A stretch of 45,937 nt of DNA from an uncultured Desulfovibrio sp. (GCA_900546145.1 URBN01000017.1:1-45937), one strand, 5' to 3'. Shown: positions 1-7,909, numbered from the stretch's first letter. A program made the numbers and translations. The notes: generated by a model not told the origin, from the letters alone.

Positions 1-50
1 CCGATGATACTGCATATCTTCATGTGGGAAAGTAGGCCGCCGCCAAGGAT
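1..50 (+). rRNA. rrf: 5S ribosomal RNA, 3' end (partial)
   Basis: The first ~50 bases match the conserved 3' part of bacterial 5S rRNA: a GATGATACTGC loop segment, a GTGGGAAAGTAGG segment and the closing GCCGCCGCCAAG strand. The gene is cut by the window edge and is followed within a few bases by a strong terminator, as expected at the end of an rRNA operon. The exact 3' end is uncertain by a few bases. Confidence 0.85.
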
Positions 51-56
51 TTTTCG

Positions 57-97
57 AAGACTCCGTTGAGCAGACAATGCTCCGGAGTCTTTTTTTT
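57..97 (+). terminator. Rho-independent terminator of the rRNA operon
   Basis: AAGACTCCG (57-65) pairs with CGGAGTCTT (83-91). An inner stem, GAGCA/TGCTC, gives a nearly continuous 14-bp hairpin, followed by a run of T through position 97. It directly follows the 5S rRNA end. Confidence 0.9.
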
Positions 98-130
98 GCC
101 CGAAAGAGGGCGGAATTCCCGGGAAGGCAT

Positions 131-163
131 GAAAAAAGGGCAGTCCGTTTCTGCGGACTGCCC
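131..163 (-). terminator. Terminator downstream of purM
   Basis: GGGCAGTCCG (138-147) pairs with CGGACTGCCC (154-163) around a 6-nt loop. Read on the minus strand it is followed by six T. It lies just beyond the purM stop codon. Confidence 0.85.
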
Positions 164-187
164 GTATGATTCATCAGGTATTGGACG

Positions 188-1246
188 CTAATCGAAGGAA
201 ACCTGAATCTGTTCGGTGTCTTCGGATTTTCTCTTGGCGATGGTGCCGATCTTCCAGGCATTGAGGTGGAAAGCCTTGATGCGGCCGATGGCTTCTTCGC
301 ACTTTTCTTCAGGAAGAATCAGGACAAAGCCGATGCCGGTATTGAAGATCTGCAGCATCTCGGGCCAGCTGAGCTTTGCCTGGTCCTTGAGCCAGTGGAA
401 GACGGGCGGAATATCCCAGCTGCCGAACGTGATGTCGGCTTCAACCTGCTTGGGCAGGACACGGGGAATATTGTCGTAGAAACCGCCGCCTGTGATGTGG
501 GCCATGCCTTTGATGGGCAGGTCGCGCATGAGCGACTTGACGCACTGTACGTAGATAATGGTGGGCTCAAGGAGCACCTCGGCTACAGTACGCTTTTCAT
601 CGCCGGGGAAGGGATCCGTTCCCTGCAGGCCGGATTCCTTCAGCACCTTTCGTACAAGGGAGTAGCCGTTGGAATGGATGCCAGAGGAACCGATGCCCAC
701 CATGCAGTCGCCGATGCGTACGTCGGAGCCGTCGATGAGTTTCTTGTTGTCCACGATGCCCACGCAGAAGCCGGCGAGGTCGTATTCCCCGTCGCCGTAC
801 ATGGAGGGCATTTCCGCAGTCTCGCCGCCGAGCAGGGCGCATTCGCTCTGTTTGCAGCCGTCCGCCACGCCGGCGATGACGGTCTTGGCGACATTCACAT
901 CGAGCTTGCCTGTGGCGAAATAATCAAGGAAGAAAAGTGGTGTGGCGCCCTGAACCAGAATGTCGTTGACGCTCATGGCCACAAGGTCGATGCCCACGGT
1001 GTCATGTTTGTTGTACATGAACGCGAGTTTGAGCTTCGTTCCCACGCCATCGGTGGAGGAAACAAGCACAGGCTCCGACATATTGCTTATATCGGGGCGG
1101 AAAAGTCCACCGAAGCCGCCGATGTCGGAAAGCACTCCCTTGGTGTGCGTCTGGGAGACGAGGGATTTGATTTGGGATACCAGACTGTTGCCGGCCTCAA
1201 TATTGACGCCGGATTCCGTATAGGCTTTAGACCGTTCTGTAGACAT
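188..1246 (-). CDS. purM: Phosphoribosylformylglycinamidine cyclo-ligase (AIR synthetase)
   Basis: PurM closes the imidazole ring of FGAM to give AIR in de novo purine synthesis, using ATP, in the cytoplasm. The 352-residue product begins MSTERSKAYTESGVNIEAG, the typical PurM N-terminus. It carries the ATP-binding and dimer signatures: GGFGGLF, a VSSTDGVGTKLKLA segment, GIDLVAMSVND, LLGGETAEMP and the C-terminal HITGGGFYDNIPR. Length agrees with the family (about 345-355). The start at 1246 is preferred over an ATG 51 nt upstream because AAGGAG lies 6-8 nt before it. The gene is divergent from amrS and is followed by its own terminator, so it is probably monocistronic. Confidence 0.97.
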   Translation of the reverse strand: MSTERSKAYTESGVNIEAGNSLVSQIKSLVSQTHTKGVLSDIGGFGGLFRPDISNMSEPVLVSSTDGVGTKLKLAFMYNKHDTVGIDLVAMSVNDILVQGATPLFFLDYFATGKLDVNVAKTVIAGVADGCKQSECALLGGETAEMPSMYGDGEYDLAGFCVGIVDNKKLIDGSDVRIGDCMVGIGSSGIHSNGYSLVRKVLKESGLQGTDPFPGDEKRTVAEVLLEPTIIYVQCVKSLMRDLPIKGMAHITGGGFYDNIPRVLPKQVEADITFGSWDIPPVFHWLKDQAKLSWPEMLQIFNTGIGFVLILPEEKCEEAIGRIKAFHLNAWKIGTIAKRKSEDTEQIQVSFD

Positions 1247-1374
1247 AAGCACTCCTTGTCGGTAGCCCAGAATAGCAAAAGTTCTCTTAAAGCCCAATAC
1301 GCACGGGCGCGGCGTCCGTAATATTTTTTTGTTTTTTTGCTATCTCAGGGAAAAGATTTATTTTGATGACAGAA

Positions 1375-1407
1375 TATTCCGCGTTCCCTGGCGGAGTATT
1401 TTTCTTT
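1375..1407 (+). terminator. Terminator-like hairpin in the amrS leader
   Basis: TATTCCGC (1375-1382) pairs with GCGGAGTA (1391-1398, one G-T pair) and runs into TTTTTCTTT, ending just before the amrS ribosome binding site. The region is otherwise the purM/amrS divergent intergenic spacer. It could be an attenuator of amrS or a chance AT-rich hairpin. Confidence 0.4.
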
Positions 1408-1425
1408 CCACGGGAGGGCATGACC

Positions 1426-2439
1426 ATGAAAATGCAGGCTGAATTATGGGAAAAACTGCCGGACGGAGCAGTGCGCTGTGATCTCTGTTTCAGGCACTGC
1501 CGCATCGGACTGGGGGAAAAGGGCTTCTGTGCCGTCAGGGTGAACGAGGACGGCCGGCTTATGACACTGGTGGGTGACAGTGTAGTGAGCGTAAGCCTTG
1601 ATCCTGTTGAGAAAAAGCCGCTCTATCATTTCCTTCCATCGACATCTACGCTGTCCATTGGCACGCTGGGCTGCAACTTTGCCTGTCTCTTCTGTCAGAA
1701 TTACTCCATCTCCCGCAGACCGGCGGATACAGGGCGCTATGACGGTATGCAGGAAATAAATTCCCGGGAGCTCGTGAGCTATGCCGTGGAACACGGTGTG
1801 CCGAGTATTTCCTTCACCTATAATGAGCCCACGGTTTTTTATGAGCTCCTCTGCCGGACTGCGGATCTCGCGCTGCCTGCTGGGATACGCACGGTGATGG
1901 TCACCAACGGCTGTATGTCCCGAGCATGCCTGAATGAGCTTGGCCCGCGTGTCACGGCGGCCAATGTGGATCTCAAGGCATTCACGGAAGATACCTATGC
2001 GAAGGTATGTTCCGGAAGCCTCTCTGCTGTGAAGCGCAACCTCGTACTTATGAAGGAGAAGGGCTGGTGGGTCGAGGTGACAACCCTCGTTGTTCCCGGC
2101 ATGAATGATTCTGAAGGGGAGCTCCGGGGCATCGCCCGCTTTATAAAGGAAAGTCTCGGAGCCGATACTCCCTGGCACGTCTCCGCGTTTTTTCCCTGCT
2201 ACCGTATGCAGGACAGGGGGCCGACGCCGTCCGCCACGATTTCCCGCGCGAGGCAGATGGGCCTTGCCGAGGGACTGCGCTACGTATACTCGGGCAATGT
2301 CCGTGACGATGAAGGGTCGGAGACCTTTTGTCCTGTGTGCGGAACGCCAGTGGTGAAGCGCTCCGGTTTCAGTGTGCTCGCCAGCCATCACGGCGTGTGT
2401 CCGAAGTGCGGGGCGTCCATTCCCGGCATCTGGAAATAA
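1426..2439 (+). CDS. amrS: AmmeMemoRadiSam system radical SAM enzyme AmrS
   Basis: A radical SAM enzyme of the PflA-like AmrS family, which co-occurs with MEMO1-like (AmrB) and AMMECR1-like (AmrA) proteins. The physiological reaction is poorly defined. The N-terminus has CDLCFRHC. The [4Fe-4S] motif CNFACLFC (CX3CX2C, Cys83, Cys87, Cys90) follows the family segment GTLGCNF, and QNYSISR and SFTYNEPTVF follow it. The C-terminus has two zinc-ribbon-like knuckles, CPVCG and CPKCG. The start at 1426 (MKMQAELWEK) fits GGAGGG at 1413-1418. An ATG at 1420 would sit too close to it. An AmrB homologue lies on the opposite strand at 16268-17101; no AMMECR1 protein is in the window. Confidence 0.9.
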   Translation: MKMQAELWEKLPDGAVRCDLCFRHCRIGLGEKGFCAVRVNEDGRLMTLVGDSVVSVSLDPVEKKPLYHFLPSTSTLSIGTLGCNFACLFCQNYSISRRPADTGRYDGMQEINSRELVSYAVEHGVPSISFTYNEPTVFYELLCRTADLALPAGIRTVMVTNGCMSRACLNELGPRVTAANVDLKAFTEDTYAKVCSGSLSAVKRNLVLMKEKGWWVEVTTLVVPGMNDSEGELRGIARFIKESLGADTPWHVSAFFPCYRMQDRGPTPSATISRARQMGLAEGLRYVYSGNVRDDEGSETFCPVCGTPVVKRSGFSVLASHHGVCPKCGASIPGIWK

Positions 2440-2450
2440 GTTTTCAGGGG

Positions 2451-2495
2451 AAAAAAGAGCCGGGCGGCATCAGCCGTCCGGCTCTGAATTTTTTT
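2451..2495. terminator. Bidirectional terminator between amrS and the BON lipoprotein gene
   Basis: AGAGCCGGGCGG (2456-2467) pairs with CCGTCCGGCTCT (2474-2485) around a 6-nt loop. T-rich tails lie on both strands (AATTTTTTT to the right, six T on the minus strand to the left). It serves the convergent genes amrS (+) and the BON gene (-). Confidence 0.88.
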
Positions 2496-2507
2496 AAGGT
2501 TTTGAGT

Positions 2508-3179
2508 CTAGTAGATGGCCCCTTCCTTTCTCTTCTCGGGCTTGGGCGAGGAACTGCTGCTTCCGCTGGCAGAGGAGTCGTCAGAAGACTGCTTTGCCAG
2601 TGAGGGGTAATCTTCACCGGAGTAGTCAGGTTCAGGTTCACCGGCCCTAGGCGGGAAGAAGAGGTAGCTGGTAACAGATTTGACGTTGGTGGTCGTCTGG
2701 GCCGTGTGGATGGCCAGCTTCTTTTCCTTCTCGTTGGAAACGACGCCGAGCAGAACGACGCGTCCGGCGTTGACGACGGTATCTACGCGCGTTGAGCTCA
2801 GGCCCCTGGTGCCTATGAGGTTGGAGCGCAGGCGGGTCGCGGTCATGAAGTCGCTGTCGCTGCTCTGTTTTTCAGAAAACCAGTGTGCTGAGACGGAACG
2901 TACCCGGTTATCCTTCTTGGCCAGAGCAATGGCTTTGGCGCGCTGATCCTTCGGGCATTCGCCGACCAGGAAGACGTGCCCGTAGTACGTGAAGACGTCC
3001 AGGTTCCAGCCTACACTCATGCTCTCACTATAGAGATTTTTTTTGAGGATGGTCGTGACGGCTTTGTCCGAGGCCATGGTGTCGGAGAGCCGTTCGTCAT
3101 CGACGGCTCCCCAGATGGCGCAGCCCTGCATGAAGGACGCGAGGCACAGAACGAGGAGTGGTTGAAGATAGCGTTTCAT
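2508..3179 (-). CDS. BON-domain outer-membrane lipoprotein (DolP/OsmY-like)
   Basis: A 223-residue protein with a lipoprotein signal peptide (MKRYLQPLLVLCLASFMQGC, lipid-modified Cys at 20). Two BON domains follow, at about residues 40-110 and 115-180. BON domains bind phospholipid surfaces and are found in E. coli DolP (YraP) and OsmY, which protect envelope integrity. The paired segments VFLVGECPKDQRAKAIALAK and RVVLLGVVSNEKEKKLAIHTA show the BON beta-alpha repeat. The last ~40 residues are a Ser/Pro/Lys-rich tail. Its ribosome binding site is weak. It lies downstream of murA on the same strand with 87 nt between, so it may be co-transcribed. The general class is secure; a specific orthology to DolP is inferred. 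Confidence 0.8.
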   Translation of the reverse strand: MKRYLQPLLVLCLASFMQGCAIWGAVDDERLSDTMASDKAVTTILKKNLYSESMSVGWNLDVFTYYGHVFLVGECPKDQRAKAIALAKKDNRVRSVSAHWFSEKQSSDSDFMTATRLRSNLIGTRGLSSTRVDTVVNAGRVVLLGVVSNEKEKKLAIHTAQTTTNVKSVTSYLFFPPRAGEPEPDYSGEDYPSLAKQSSDDSSASGSSSSSPKPEKRKEGAIY

Positions 3180-3266
3180 ACTGTTTCGCCGGTGCCGGGT
3201 ATCCCGGATGCTGTCTCCGGCTTCCTCCTTTTCCCTGTTTTTCTGGGATCCGCTGTCCGGATCCGG

Positions 3267-4523
3267 TTAATCGATTTCGTGTTCCCTGCGGATGTGGGCG
3301 CCCACACGGCTGAGTTTTTCCTCTATGCGCTCGTAGCCCCTGTCCAGGTGATAGATGCGGCGTACCTGCGTGGTGCCCTGGGCGGCGAGACCGGCCAGGA
3401 CGAGAGAGGCGGAGGCGCGTAAATCAGAGGCCATGACCGGCGCGCCGGTCAGATGCTCCACGCCGCGCACCACGGCCGTGTGGCCTGTAATGGTAATGTC
3501 GGCGCCCATGCGGATGAGTTCGGAAGCGTGCATGAAACGGTTTTCAAAGATGCGCTCGTCCACCATGCTGGTTCCCTTCGCAAGGCACATCATGGCCATG
3601 ATCTGGGCCTGCATGTCCGTGGGGAAGCCCGGGTAGGGCTGCGTGGTAATGTCGCAGGGCTGTATGGGGCCGCTGATGGAGGCCTGCAGCCCGGCCGGCG
3701 TTTCCTTGAATTCCATGCCCATGGCCTGGAGTTTGCGCATGACCGCTTCGAGTTCCACGCAGGGGCAGTTTTTGAGCGTGAGACAGCCTCCTGTGATGCC
3801 GGCGGCGACAAGGAAGGTGCCTGCTTCGATGCGGTCGGGCATGACCGAGTAGGTCGAGCCTTTCAGAGAGCTTACTCCGTGAATGGTGATGCAGCTCGTT
3901 CCCTGTCCGGAAATCCGGGCGCCGCAGCTGTTCAGGAAATTGGCGAGATCCACGATTTCGGGCTCGCGGGCAGCGTTTTCGAGAATCGTATCTCCATCGG
4001 CCAGAGAAGCCGCCATGATGATATTTTCGGTGCCGCCCACTGTGGGCATGTCGAGGGTGATTTCGGCACCCCTGAGATGGCTGCACTCGCCGATGATGTA
4101 GCCCTCTTCCAGCTTGAAGACCGCCCCCATCTTTTCAAAGCCCTTGAGGTGCTGATCCACGGGACGCGCGCCAATGGCGCAGCCGCCGGGCAGGGCAACC
4201 TTCGCCCGGCCGAGGCGGGCAAGGAGGGGACCGAGGCAGAGCACGGAGGCCCGCATGGTGCGGACGAGATCATAGGGAGCCTCGTAGACCAGCGTGCTGG
4301 GGGTCATATTCACGGTATGATCCGCGTAGGTACAGTGGCAGCCGAGAATTTCCAGAAGCTTGAGCGTGGTGTGAATGTCCCGCAGATCGGGGACGTTTTT
4401 GAATGTCTGGGGAGCTTCCAGCAGAATAGAGGAAAGAAGAATGGGAAGTGCCGCGTTTTTGGAGCCGTTGACGTCAATTTCCCCGTTGAGAGGAGTGCCG
4501 CCTTCAATAATCAGTTTGTTCAC
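3267..4523 (-). CDS. murA: UDP-N-acetylglucosamine 1-carboxyvinyltransferase
   Basis: MurA transfers enolpyruvate from PEP to UDP-GlcNAc, the first committed cytoplasmic step of peptidoglycan synthesis and the fosfomycin target. The product is 418 residues from a GTG start at 4523 (VNKLIIEGG), preceded by AAGGA about 8 nt upstream. A longer in-frame extension to 4724 runs into the tRNA-His gene and is rejected. The catalytic Cys is in LPGGCAIGARP and falls at residue 115, exactly as in E. coli MurA. DVNGSKNAALP near residue 20 and the C-terminal HLDRGYERIEEKL are family signatures. The two-domain EPSP-synthase fold is expected. Confidence 0.97.
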   Translation of the reverse strand: MNKLIIEGGTPLNGEIDVNGSKNAALPILLSSILLEAPQTFKNVPDLRDIHTTLKLLEILGCHCTYADHTVNMTPSTLVYEAPYDLVRTMRASVLCLGPLLARLGRAKVALPGGCAIGARPVDQHLKGFEKMGAVFKLEEGYIIGECSHLRGAEITLDMPTVGGTENIIMAASLADGDTILENAAREPEIVDLANFLNSCGARISGQGTSCITIHGVSSLKGSTYSVMPDRIEAGTFLVAAGITGGCLTLKNCPCVELEAVMRKLQAMGMEFKETPAGLQASISGPIQPCDITTQPYPGFPTDMQAQIMAMMCLAKGTSMVDERIFENRFMHASELIRMGADITITGHTAVVRGVEHLTGAPVMASDLRASASLVLAGLAAQGTTQVRRIYHLDRGYERIEEKLSRVGAHIRREHEID

Positions 4524-4724
4524 AAAAACATCCTTGGATGTGTTTCCGGCACAGGTTGGCTGACAAAAGGTCCGCTGCTTGCCGGGGCGTGGTTTTTTAG
4601 TGGTATACTTGCCCGGACTGAAAAAATCCAGAAGCTGATTCGGATGGTGTAATGGGAAAATTCCGTTCTTATTGAAAAAAGACTTGCCAAGAATCCATCT
4701 ATCGTGTAGGTTTCCTTCTCGCAT

Positions 4725-4801
4725 GGCGAAATTAGCTCAGTTGGCAGAGCACCTGGTTGTGGCCCAGGGGGCCGTGAGTTCAAGTCTCGCATTTCGCCCC
4801 A
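4725..4801 (+). tRNA. tRNA-His (anticodon GTG)
   Basis: A full cloverleaf: acceptor GCGAAAT/ATTTCGC with the extra G(-1) at 4725 opposite discriminator C73, which is the tRNA-His identity element. The D arm is AGCTCAGTTGGCAGAGC, the anticodon arm CCTGG-TTGTGGC-CCAGG and the T arm GTGAG-TTCAAGT-CTCGC. CCA is encoded at 4799-4801. The anticodon GTG reads His codons. Confidence 0.96.
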
Positions 4802-4814
4802 GACTGATGAAGAA

Positions 4815-4850
4815 GCCCTGCAGCGCATATGTGACTGCAGGGCGTTTTTC
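4815..4850 (+). terminator. Terminator between tRNA-His and tRNA-Pro
   Basis: GCCCTGCAG (4815-4823) pairs with CTGCAGGGC (4835-4843), followed by GTTTTTC. It sits immediately after tRNA-His. With tRNA-Pro only a few bases further on, either read-through or a partial terminator is implied. Confidence 0.75.
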
Positions 4851-4855
4851 GTATA

Positions 4856-4932
<77 letters not shown>

Positions 4933-4940
4933 GTTTTCGC

Positions 4941-4978
4941 AGCACCTTGAGGATGAAAAAGTCTCAGGGTGCTTTTTT
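4941..4978 (+). terminator. Terminator of tRNA-Pro
   Basis: AGCACCTTGAG (4941-4951) pairs with CTCAGGGTGCT (4962-4972, one G-T pair), followed by TTTTTT. Confidence 0.85.
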
Positions 4979-5244
4979 GTTCCCCGAACTTGAGGAGTGA
5001 TCACCAGAGCGATGTTGTTTATCGTGGTTAAACTGTACCCATTACAGTGGACAGAAAGATTTGCACACTAATCTGAACTTTACTCTGCCATCCGGCTGTC
5101 GTCATTTGAATCAGGGGATAGAAGGAAAGCCGGATACTTTTTCAGACGCAGAGATTCCGCGCAGATGCTCCATTTCGTCTTTAAAGCAGGGGAAGCTGAT
5201 GGTATCATACCGGAAAGGCGTGATAACTTATTTAGGGGCATGGA
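4979..5244. other. Intergenic spacer before the NarL-type regulator
   Basis: No coding signal was seen in these ~265 bases. They must contain the promoter of the downstream regulator. An inverted repeat GGTAT/ATACC near 5190-5205 lies 40-50 nt before the start codon and is a possible operator. No RNA gene was recognised. Confidence 0.4.
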
Positions 5245-5901
5245 ATGGAAAAGGTTTCGCGGATACTTCTTGTGGATGACCACCGCCTCCTCATGGAAGG
5301 GGAGCGCAGCCTGCTGGCTCCGTATTCGCACCTGCGTATAGGAGGGCAGGCCGTCAGCGGAGAGGAGGCCATTTCCTCGGCCGCCTCGCTGAGACCGGAT
5401 ATCTGTCTTCTTGATCTTTCCATGCCGGGCATCGGCGGAGTGGAGGCCTGCCGGGGCATCCTCGAAACGACTCCGGAATGCCGGGTGATTATTTATTCCC
5501 GCCACGACGATGGCCGCTATCTGCTCGAGCTCTTTCATGCGGGAATCTGGGGCTATGTGTGCAAGAAGGACAGCCCCGGCCGCCTTCTCGAGGCCATCGA
5601 CGCCGTACGCAGGGGGGAAGTCTTCATGGGACTCCCTGATCCGGACGGGCAGAGAGCTGCCATCCTGAAGAAGATGCGCGCCACGAAGACCGATGACGCG
5701 CTCTCATCGCTTTCCCCCAGAGAAAGGGAAATTCTGCGTCTGATTGCCGACGGCACGTCCATCAGGGACATCGCCGCGAGGCTGTGCATCTCTCCCAAGA
5801 CCGTCGAATCTCACAAATACAATATCCTGACCAAGCTCAGGGCCGGGTCTGTTACGGATCTCGTGAAGGTGGCCCTGAGAAACGGCCTGATCCACGTCTG
5901 A
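5245..5901 (+). CDS. NarL/FixJ-family response regulator (receiver + LuxR HTH)
   Basis: A cytoplasmic DNA-binding response regulator of 218 residues. The N-terminal receiver (about 5-120) has the acidic pair DD at 11-12, phospho-acceptor Asp57 in DICLLDLSMPG, a Ser (IIYSRHDD) near residue 84 and Lys in CKKDSP near 104. The C-terminal LuxR-type helix-turn-helix (about 150-215) has LSPREREILRLIADG and ISPKTVESHKYNI. The start fits AGGGG 5-6 nt upstream. No histidine kinase is adjacent on the 5' side. The nearest is the sensor at 7910, so this may be the DNA-binding output of the downstream cassette, whose other receivers lack DNA-binding domains. That link is inference. Confidence 0.92.
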   Translation: MEKVSRILLVDDHRLLMEGERSLLAPYSHLRIGGQAVSGEEAISSAASLRPDICLLDLSMPGIGGVEACRGILETTPECRVIIYSRHDDGRYLLELFHAGIWGYVCKKDSPGRLLEAIDAVRRGEVFMGLPDPDGQRAAILKKMRATKTDDALSSLSPREREILRLIADGTSIRDIAARLCISPKTVESHKYNILTKLRAGSVTDLVKVALRNGLIHV

Positions 5902-5989
5902 GCGGGCTTTTCCGGCAGAAGTTGTGAAAAATATCCCAGCCTCCGCCTGTCAGGCGGGAAGCGCCTTCAGAGGGAGGAGGTAGCGAAAA

Positions 5990-6011
5990 AGTACCGCAAT
6001 TTCGCGGTACT
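5990..6011 (+). promoter_or_regulatory. Hairpin downstream of the NarL-type regulator
   Basis: AGTACCGC (5990-5997) pairs perfectly with GCGGTACT (6004-6011) around ATTTTC. No T tract follows, so it is either a weak or factor-dependent terminator or an operator palindrome in the tauE copy-1 upstream region. Confidence 0.45.
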
Positions 6012-6055
6012 GCCCTGATAATGTTTTACGCTTCTGTTTTTCGGGCTGGCATATG

Positions 6056-6129
6056 GGATTTTTTCCTGGTGCAGAGTGGCTTCTCAGGCTTTTTCCTAAA
6101 GTGGGTTGTGAAAATAGGTTTTTTCCTGA
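6056..6129 (+). promoter_or_regulatory. Three TTTTCCT repeats at exact 30-nt spacing upstream of tauE copy 1
   Basis: The heptamer TTTTCCT occurs at 6061, 6091 and 6121, each preceded by G(G/A)NT, giving a consensus G(R)NTTTTTCCT. The period is exactly 30 nt, close to three helical turns, so the sites would face the same side of the DNA. They end 75 nt before the tauE start. This is a plausible multi-site binding array for a transcription factor; the neighbouring NarL-type regulator is an obvious candidate, by inference only. Confidence 0.5.
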
Positions 6130-6203
6130 TGTTTCTGGGGCGGCTGAAGTGAGAGTGTTCCTGCTGGATGATGTTTTAACGGTCAGACAGCAAGGAGACA
6201 GTT

Positions 6204-7316
6204 ATGGTTCAGTCAGCCGTTTACCCTCATAGTCCCAAAGTCAGGAATTTTGTGACCCGCACAGCGGCGGCAGTGGTTCTGCTGGCCGCCGTGCTTTTCT
6301 CGAATGGCGCCATGGCGGCCGGTGAAGCGCCGGCGTCAGCACCCGCCGTGCAGACGGAGCAGGCCGTCCAGGCCCAGCAGCCTGCCGCCCCGGCTGCCCA
6401 GGTGCAGGCCCCGGACAAAGCCCAGGCCGCCCAGGCGGCTGCCGCCAATCCGGACGCGGGCGATCAGGTGGACAATCATCCGTGGTGGTTCTGGCCCGGA
6501 TGCCTGCTTGTGTTCTGCTTCGTGCTCGGCATCATCGCCGTCATGGCCGGTGTCGGCGGCGGCGTGCTCTTCGTGCCGCTCGTCTCGGGCTTCTTCCCCT
6601 TCCATCTTGACTTCGTGAGAGGCGCCGGCCTCATGGTCGCCCTCGCGGGTGCCCTGGCCGCCGGTCCCGGTCTTCTGCGCCGTAACCTCGCAAGCCTGCG
6701 CCTTGCTCTCCCCGTGGCCCTTATCGCCTCGGCCTGCTCTATCCTTGGCGCTATCATTGGTCTCGCCCTGCCCACGACCATCGTCCAGACCTGCCTCGGC
6801 TGCACGATTCTCGGCATCGCCTGTCTGCTTCTCTTTTCCAAGAACTCCGTCCGTCCCATCGTGACCAAACAGGACGCCATCGGCCTTGCCCTCGGCATGC
6901 GTGGCAGCTTCCTTGAGCCTACTACCGGTGAGGTTGTGGACTGGAAGACCCATCATACCCTTATTGCCCTGCTCCTCTTCATCGTCATCGGCATCATGGC
7001 CGGCATGTTTGGCCTTGGCGCCGGCTGGGCCAACGTTCCCGTGCTGAACCTCCTCATGGGCGTTCCGCTGAAGGTCGGCGTCGGCACCTCCAAGTTCCTG
7101 CTTTCCATTACGGATACGGCGGCTGCCTGGGTTTACCTGAACCAGGGCTGCGTCATCCCGCTGATGGCCATTCCGTCCATCGTGGGCCTTATGCTTGGTT
7201 CCATCGTCGGCGTGCGCCTGCTCGCCATCGCGAAGCCCAAGGTCATCCGTTACATGGTTATCATTGTGCTCTTTTTCTCCGGCGTTAAGGCTCTCATGAA
7301 GGGCCTCGGCTGGTAA
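6204..7316 (+). CDS. TauE/SafE-family anion exporter, copy 1
   Basis: A 370-residue inner-membrane protein of the TauE/SafE (formerly DUF81) family. Characterised members export sulfite, sulfoacetate or other organosulfur anions. A leader/TM helix (about 18-38, ending AMAAG) is followed by an Ala/Pro/Gln-rich periplasmic linker (40-85). Then come about seven or eight TM helices with the two family repeats: GIIAVMAGVGGGVLFVPL near 115 and GIMAGMFGLGAGWANVPVL near 260. A cytoplasmic loop carries RGSFLEPTTGEVVDWKTHH. The start has AAGGAG (6191-6196) about 7 nt upstream. The downstream DUF1634 gene follows after 23 nt. The C-terminal 284 codons are duplicated at 13429-14283. Substrate is not known; sulfite or a sulfonate is plausible for this kind of organism. 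Confidence 0.9.
   Translation: MVQSAVYPHSPKVRNFVTRTAAAVVLLAAVLFSNGAMAAGEAPASAPAVQTEQAVQAQQPAAPAAQVQAPDKAQAAQAAAANPDAGDQVDNHPWWFWPGCLLVFCFVLGIIAVMAGVGGGVLFVPLVSGFFPFHLDFVRGAGLMVALAGALAAGPGLLRRNLASLRLALPVALIASACSILGAIIGLALPTTIVQTCLGCTILGIACLLLFSKNSVRPIVTKQDAIGLALGMRGSFLEPTTGEVVDWKTHHTLIALLLFIVIGIMAGMFGLGAGWANVPVLNLLMGVPLKVGVGTSKFLLSITDTAAAWVYLNQGCVIPLMAIPSIVGLMLGSIVGVRLLAIAKPKVIRYMVIIVLFFSGVKALMKGLGW
6462..7316 (+). repeat. 855-nt coding repeat, copy A (pairs with 13429-14283)
   Basis: From GATCAGGTGGAC to the stop codon this stretch aligns without gaps to 13429-14283. Long blocks are identical or nearly so (for example around TGGTGGTTCTGGCCCGGATG). The upstream halves of the two genes are unrelated, so the boundary is sharp. 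Confidence 0.85.
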
Positions 7317-7339
7317 GCAGTTATAAGGAGACGACCGCT

Positions 7340-7780
7340 ATGTCAGAAGAAAACAAGCAAGTCCTCAATGAAACAACCCTGAAGAAGGTTACGGTCAGTC
7401 CTGCGCAGCTGCGTTACGCCACGACCCTTTTCTATCTCGGCCTCGCAAGTTTCATCCTCATGCTGGTGACCTACTTCCTGTATATTTTCGGCGTGACCAC
7501 GCCTCTGGTTCCTCTGGATGAAATGCCGAAACTGTGGGTGCACAGATCCGCTGAGTATCTCGCGAGAGCCCACATCCCCCAGGGGTGGGGCTGGATCAAG
7601 CTTCTCAACAAGGGCGATATGGCGAACTTCATTGGCATCGCCCTGCTCGCCAGTGTTACCCTGATCTGCTACGTTCAGCTTGCCTGGTCCTTTATAAAGT
7701 CCAAAGAGGGAATTATGGTAGTCATAGCCATCCTTGAGATCATCGTTCTGGTGACTGCGGCTTCCGGCATTCTCGTGTAG
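7340..7780 (+). CDS. DUF1634 membrane protein, copy 1
   Basis: A 146-residue integral membrane protein matching the DUF1634 family, which is frequently encoded beside TauE/SafE transporters; its function is unknown. Three TM helices are visible: about 27-52 (FYLGLASFILMLVTYFLYIFG), 95-118 (GIALLASVTLICYVQLAW) and 125-145 (IMVVIAILEIIVLVTAASGI). Between the first two is a soluble loop with EMPKLWVHRSAEYLARAHIPQGWGWIKLLNKGD kept in part in copy 2. GGAGACG lies before the start. It is probably co-translated with tauE copy 1 as an accessory subunit. Confidence 0.85.
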   Translation: MSEENKQVLNETTLKKVTVSPAQLRYATTLFYLGLASFILMLVTYFLYIFGVTTPLVPLDEMPKLWVHRSAEYLARAHIPQGWGWIKLLNKGDMANFIGIALLASVTLICYVQLAWSFIKSKEGIMVVIAILEIIVLVTAASGILV

Positions 7781-7845
7781 AGACGCTGAACCGTCCTGCT
7801 GCAGGGATGGAGAAAAGCAATCCCCGCGCAGGAGAACGTCTCCTT

Positions 7846-7875
7846 CCCGGGGGCTGCGGCCGGCAGCCCTCCGGG
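7846..7875 (+). promoter_or_regulatory. GC-rich hairpin between DUF1634 copy 1 and the sensor kinase
   Basis: CCCGG + GGGCTGC (7846-7857) pairs with GCAGCCC + CCGGG (7863-7875, one bulged T). There is no T tract. It probably sets relative expression of transporter and kinase messages, by mRNA stabilisation or partial termination. Confidence 0.5.
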
Positions 7876-7909
7876 AGGAAATGTTTGCATGGGCTAAGGA
7901 GAGGATCAA

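Noticed and set aside
3453..4652. Long open frame opposite murA (399 codons); likewise frames opposite pyrC, pyrB, livK, ilvB and purM
   Set aside because: These are antisense shadows in GC-rich DNA: composition is biased, there are no ribosome binding sites, and the sense strand carries well-known proteins.
4524..4724. N-terminal extension of murA
   Set aside because: It overlaps the tRNA-His border, has no family similarity, and the GTG at 4523 puts the catalytic Cys at position 115 as in known MurA.
5030..5055. Sequence around ACTGTACCCATTACAGTGG resembles a terminal repeat of an IS3-type element
   Set aside because: No transposase fragment, no second inverted repeat and no target duplication are visible. 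The similarity is from memory and short.
6051..6076. Sigma-54 promoter upstream of tauE copy 1 (TGGCAT... pattern)
   Set aside because: The GG and GC dinucleotides are not 10 nt apart, and no sigma-54 activator domain is encoded nearby.
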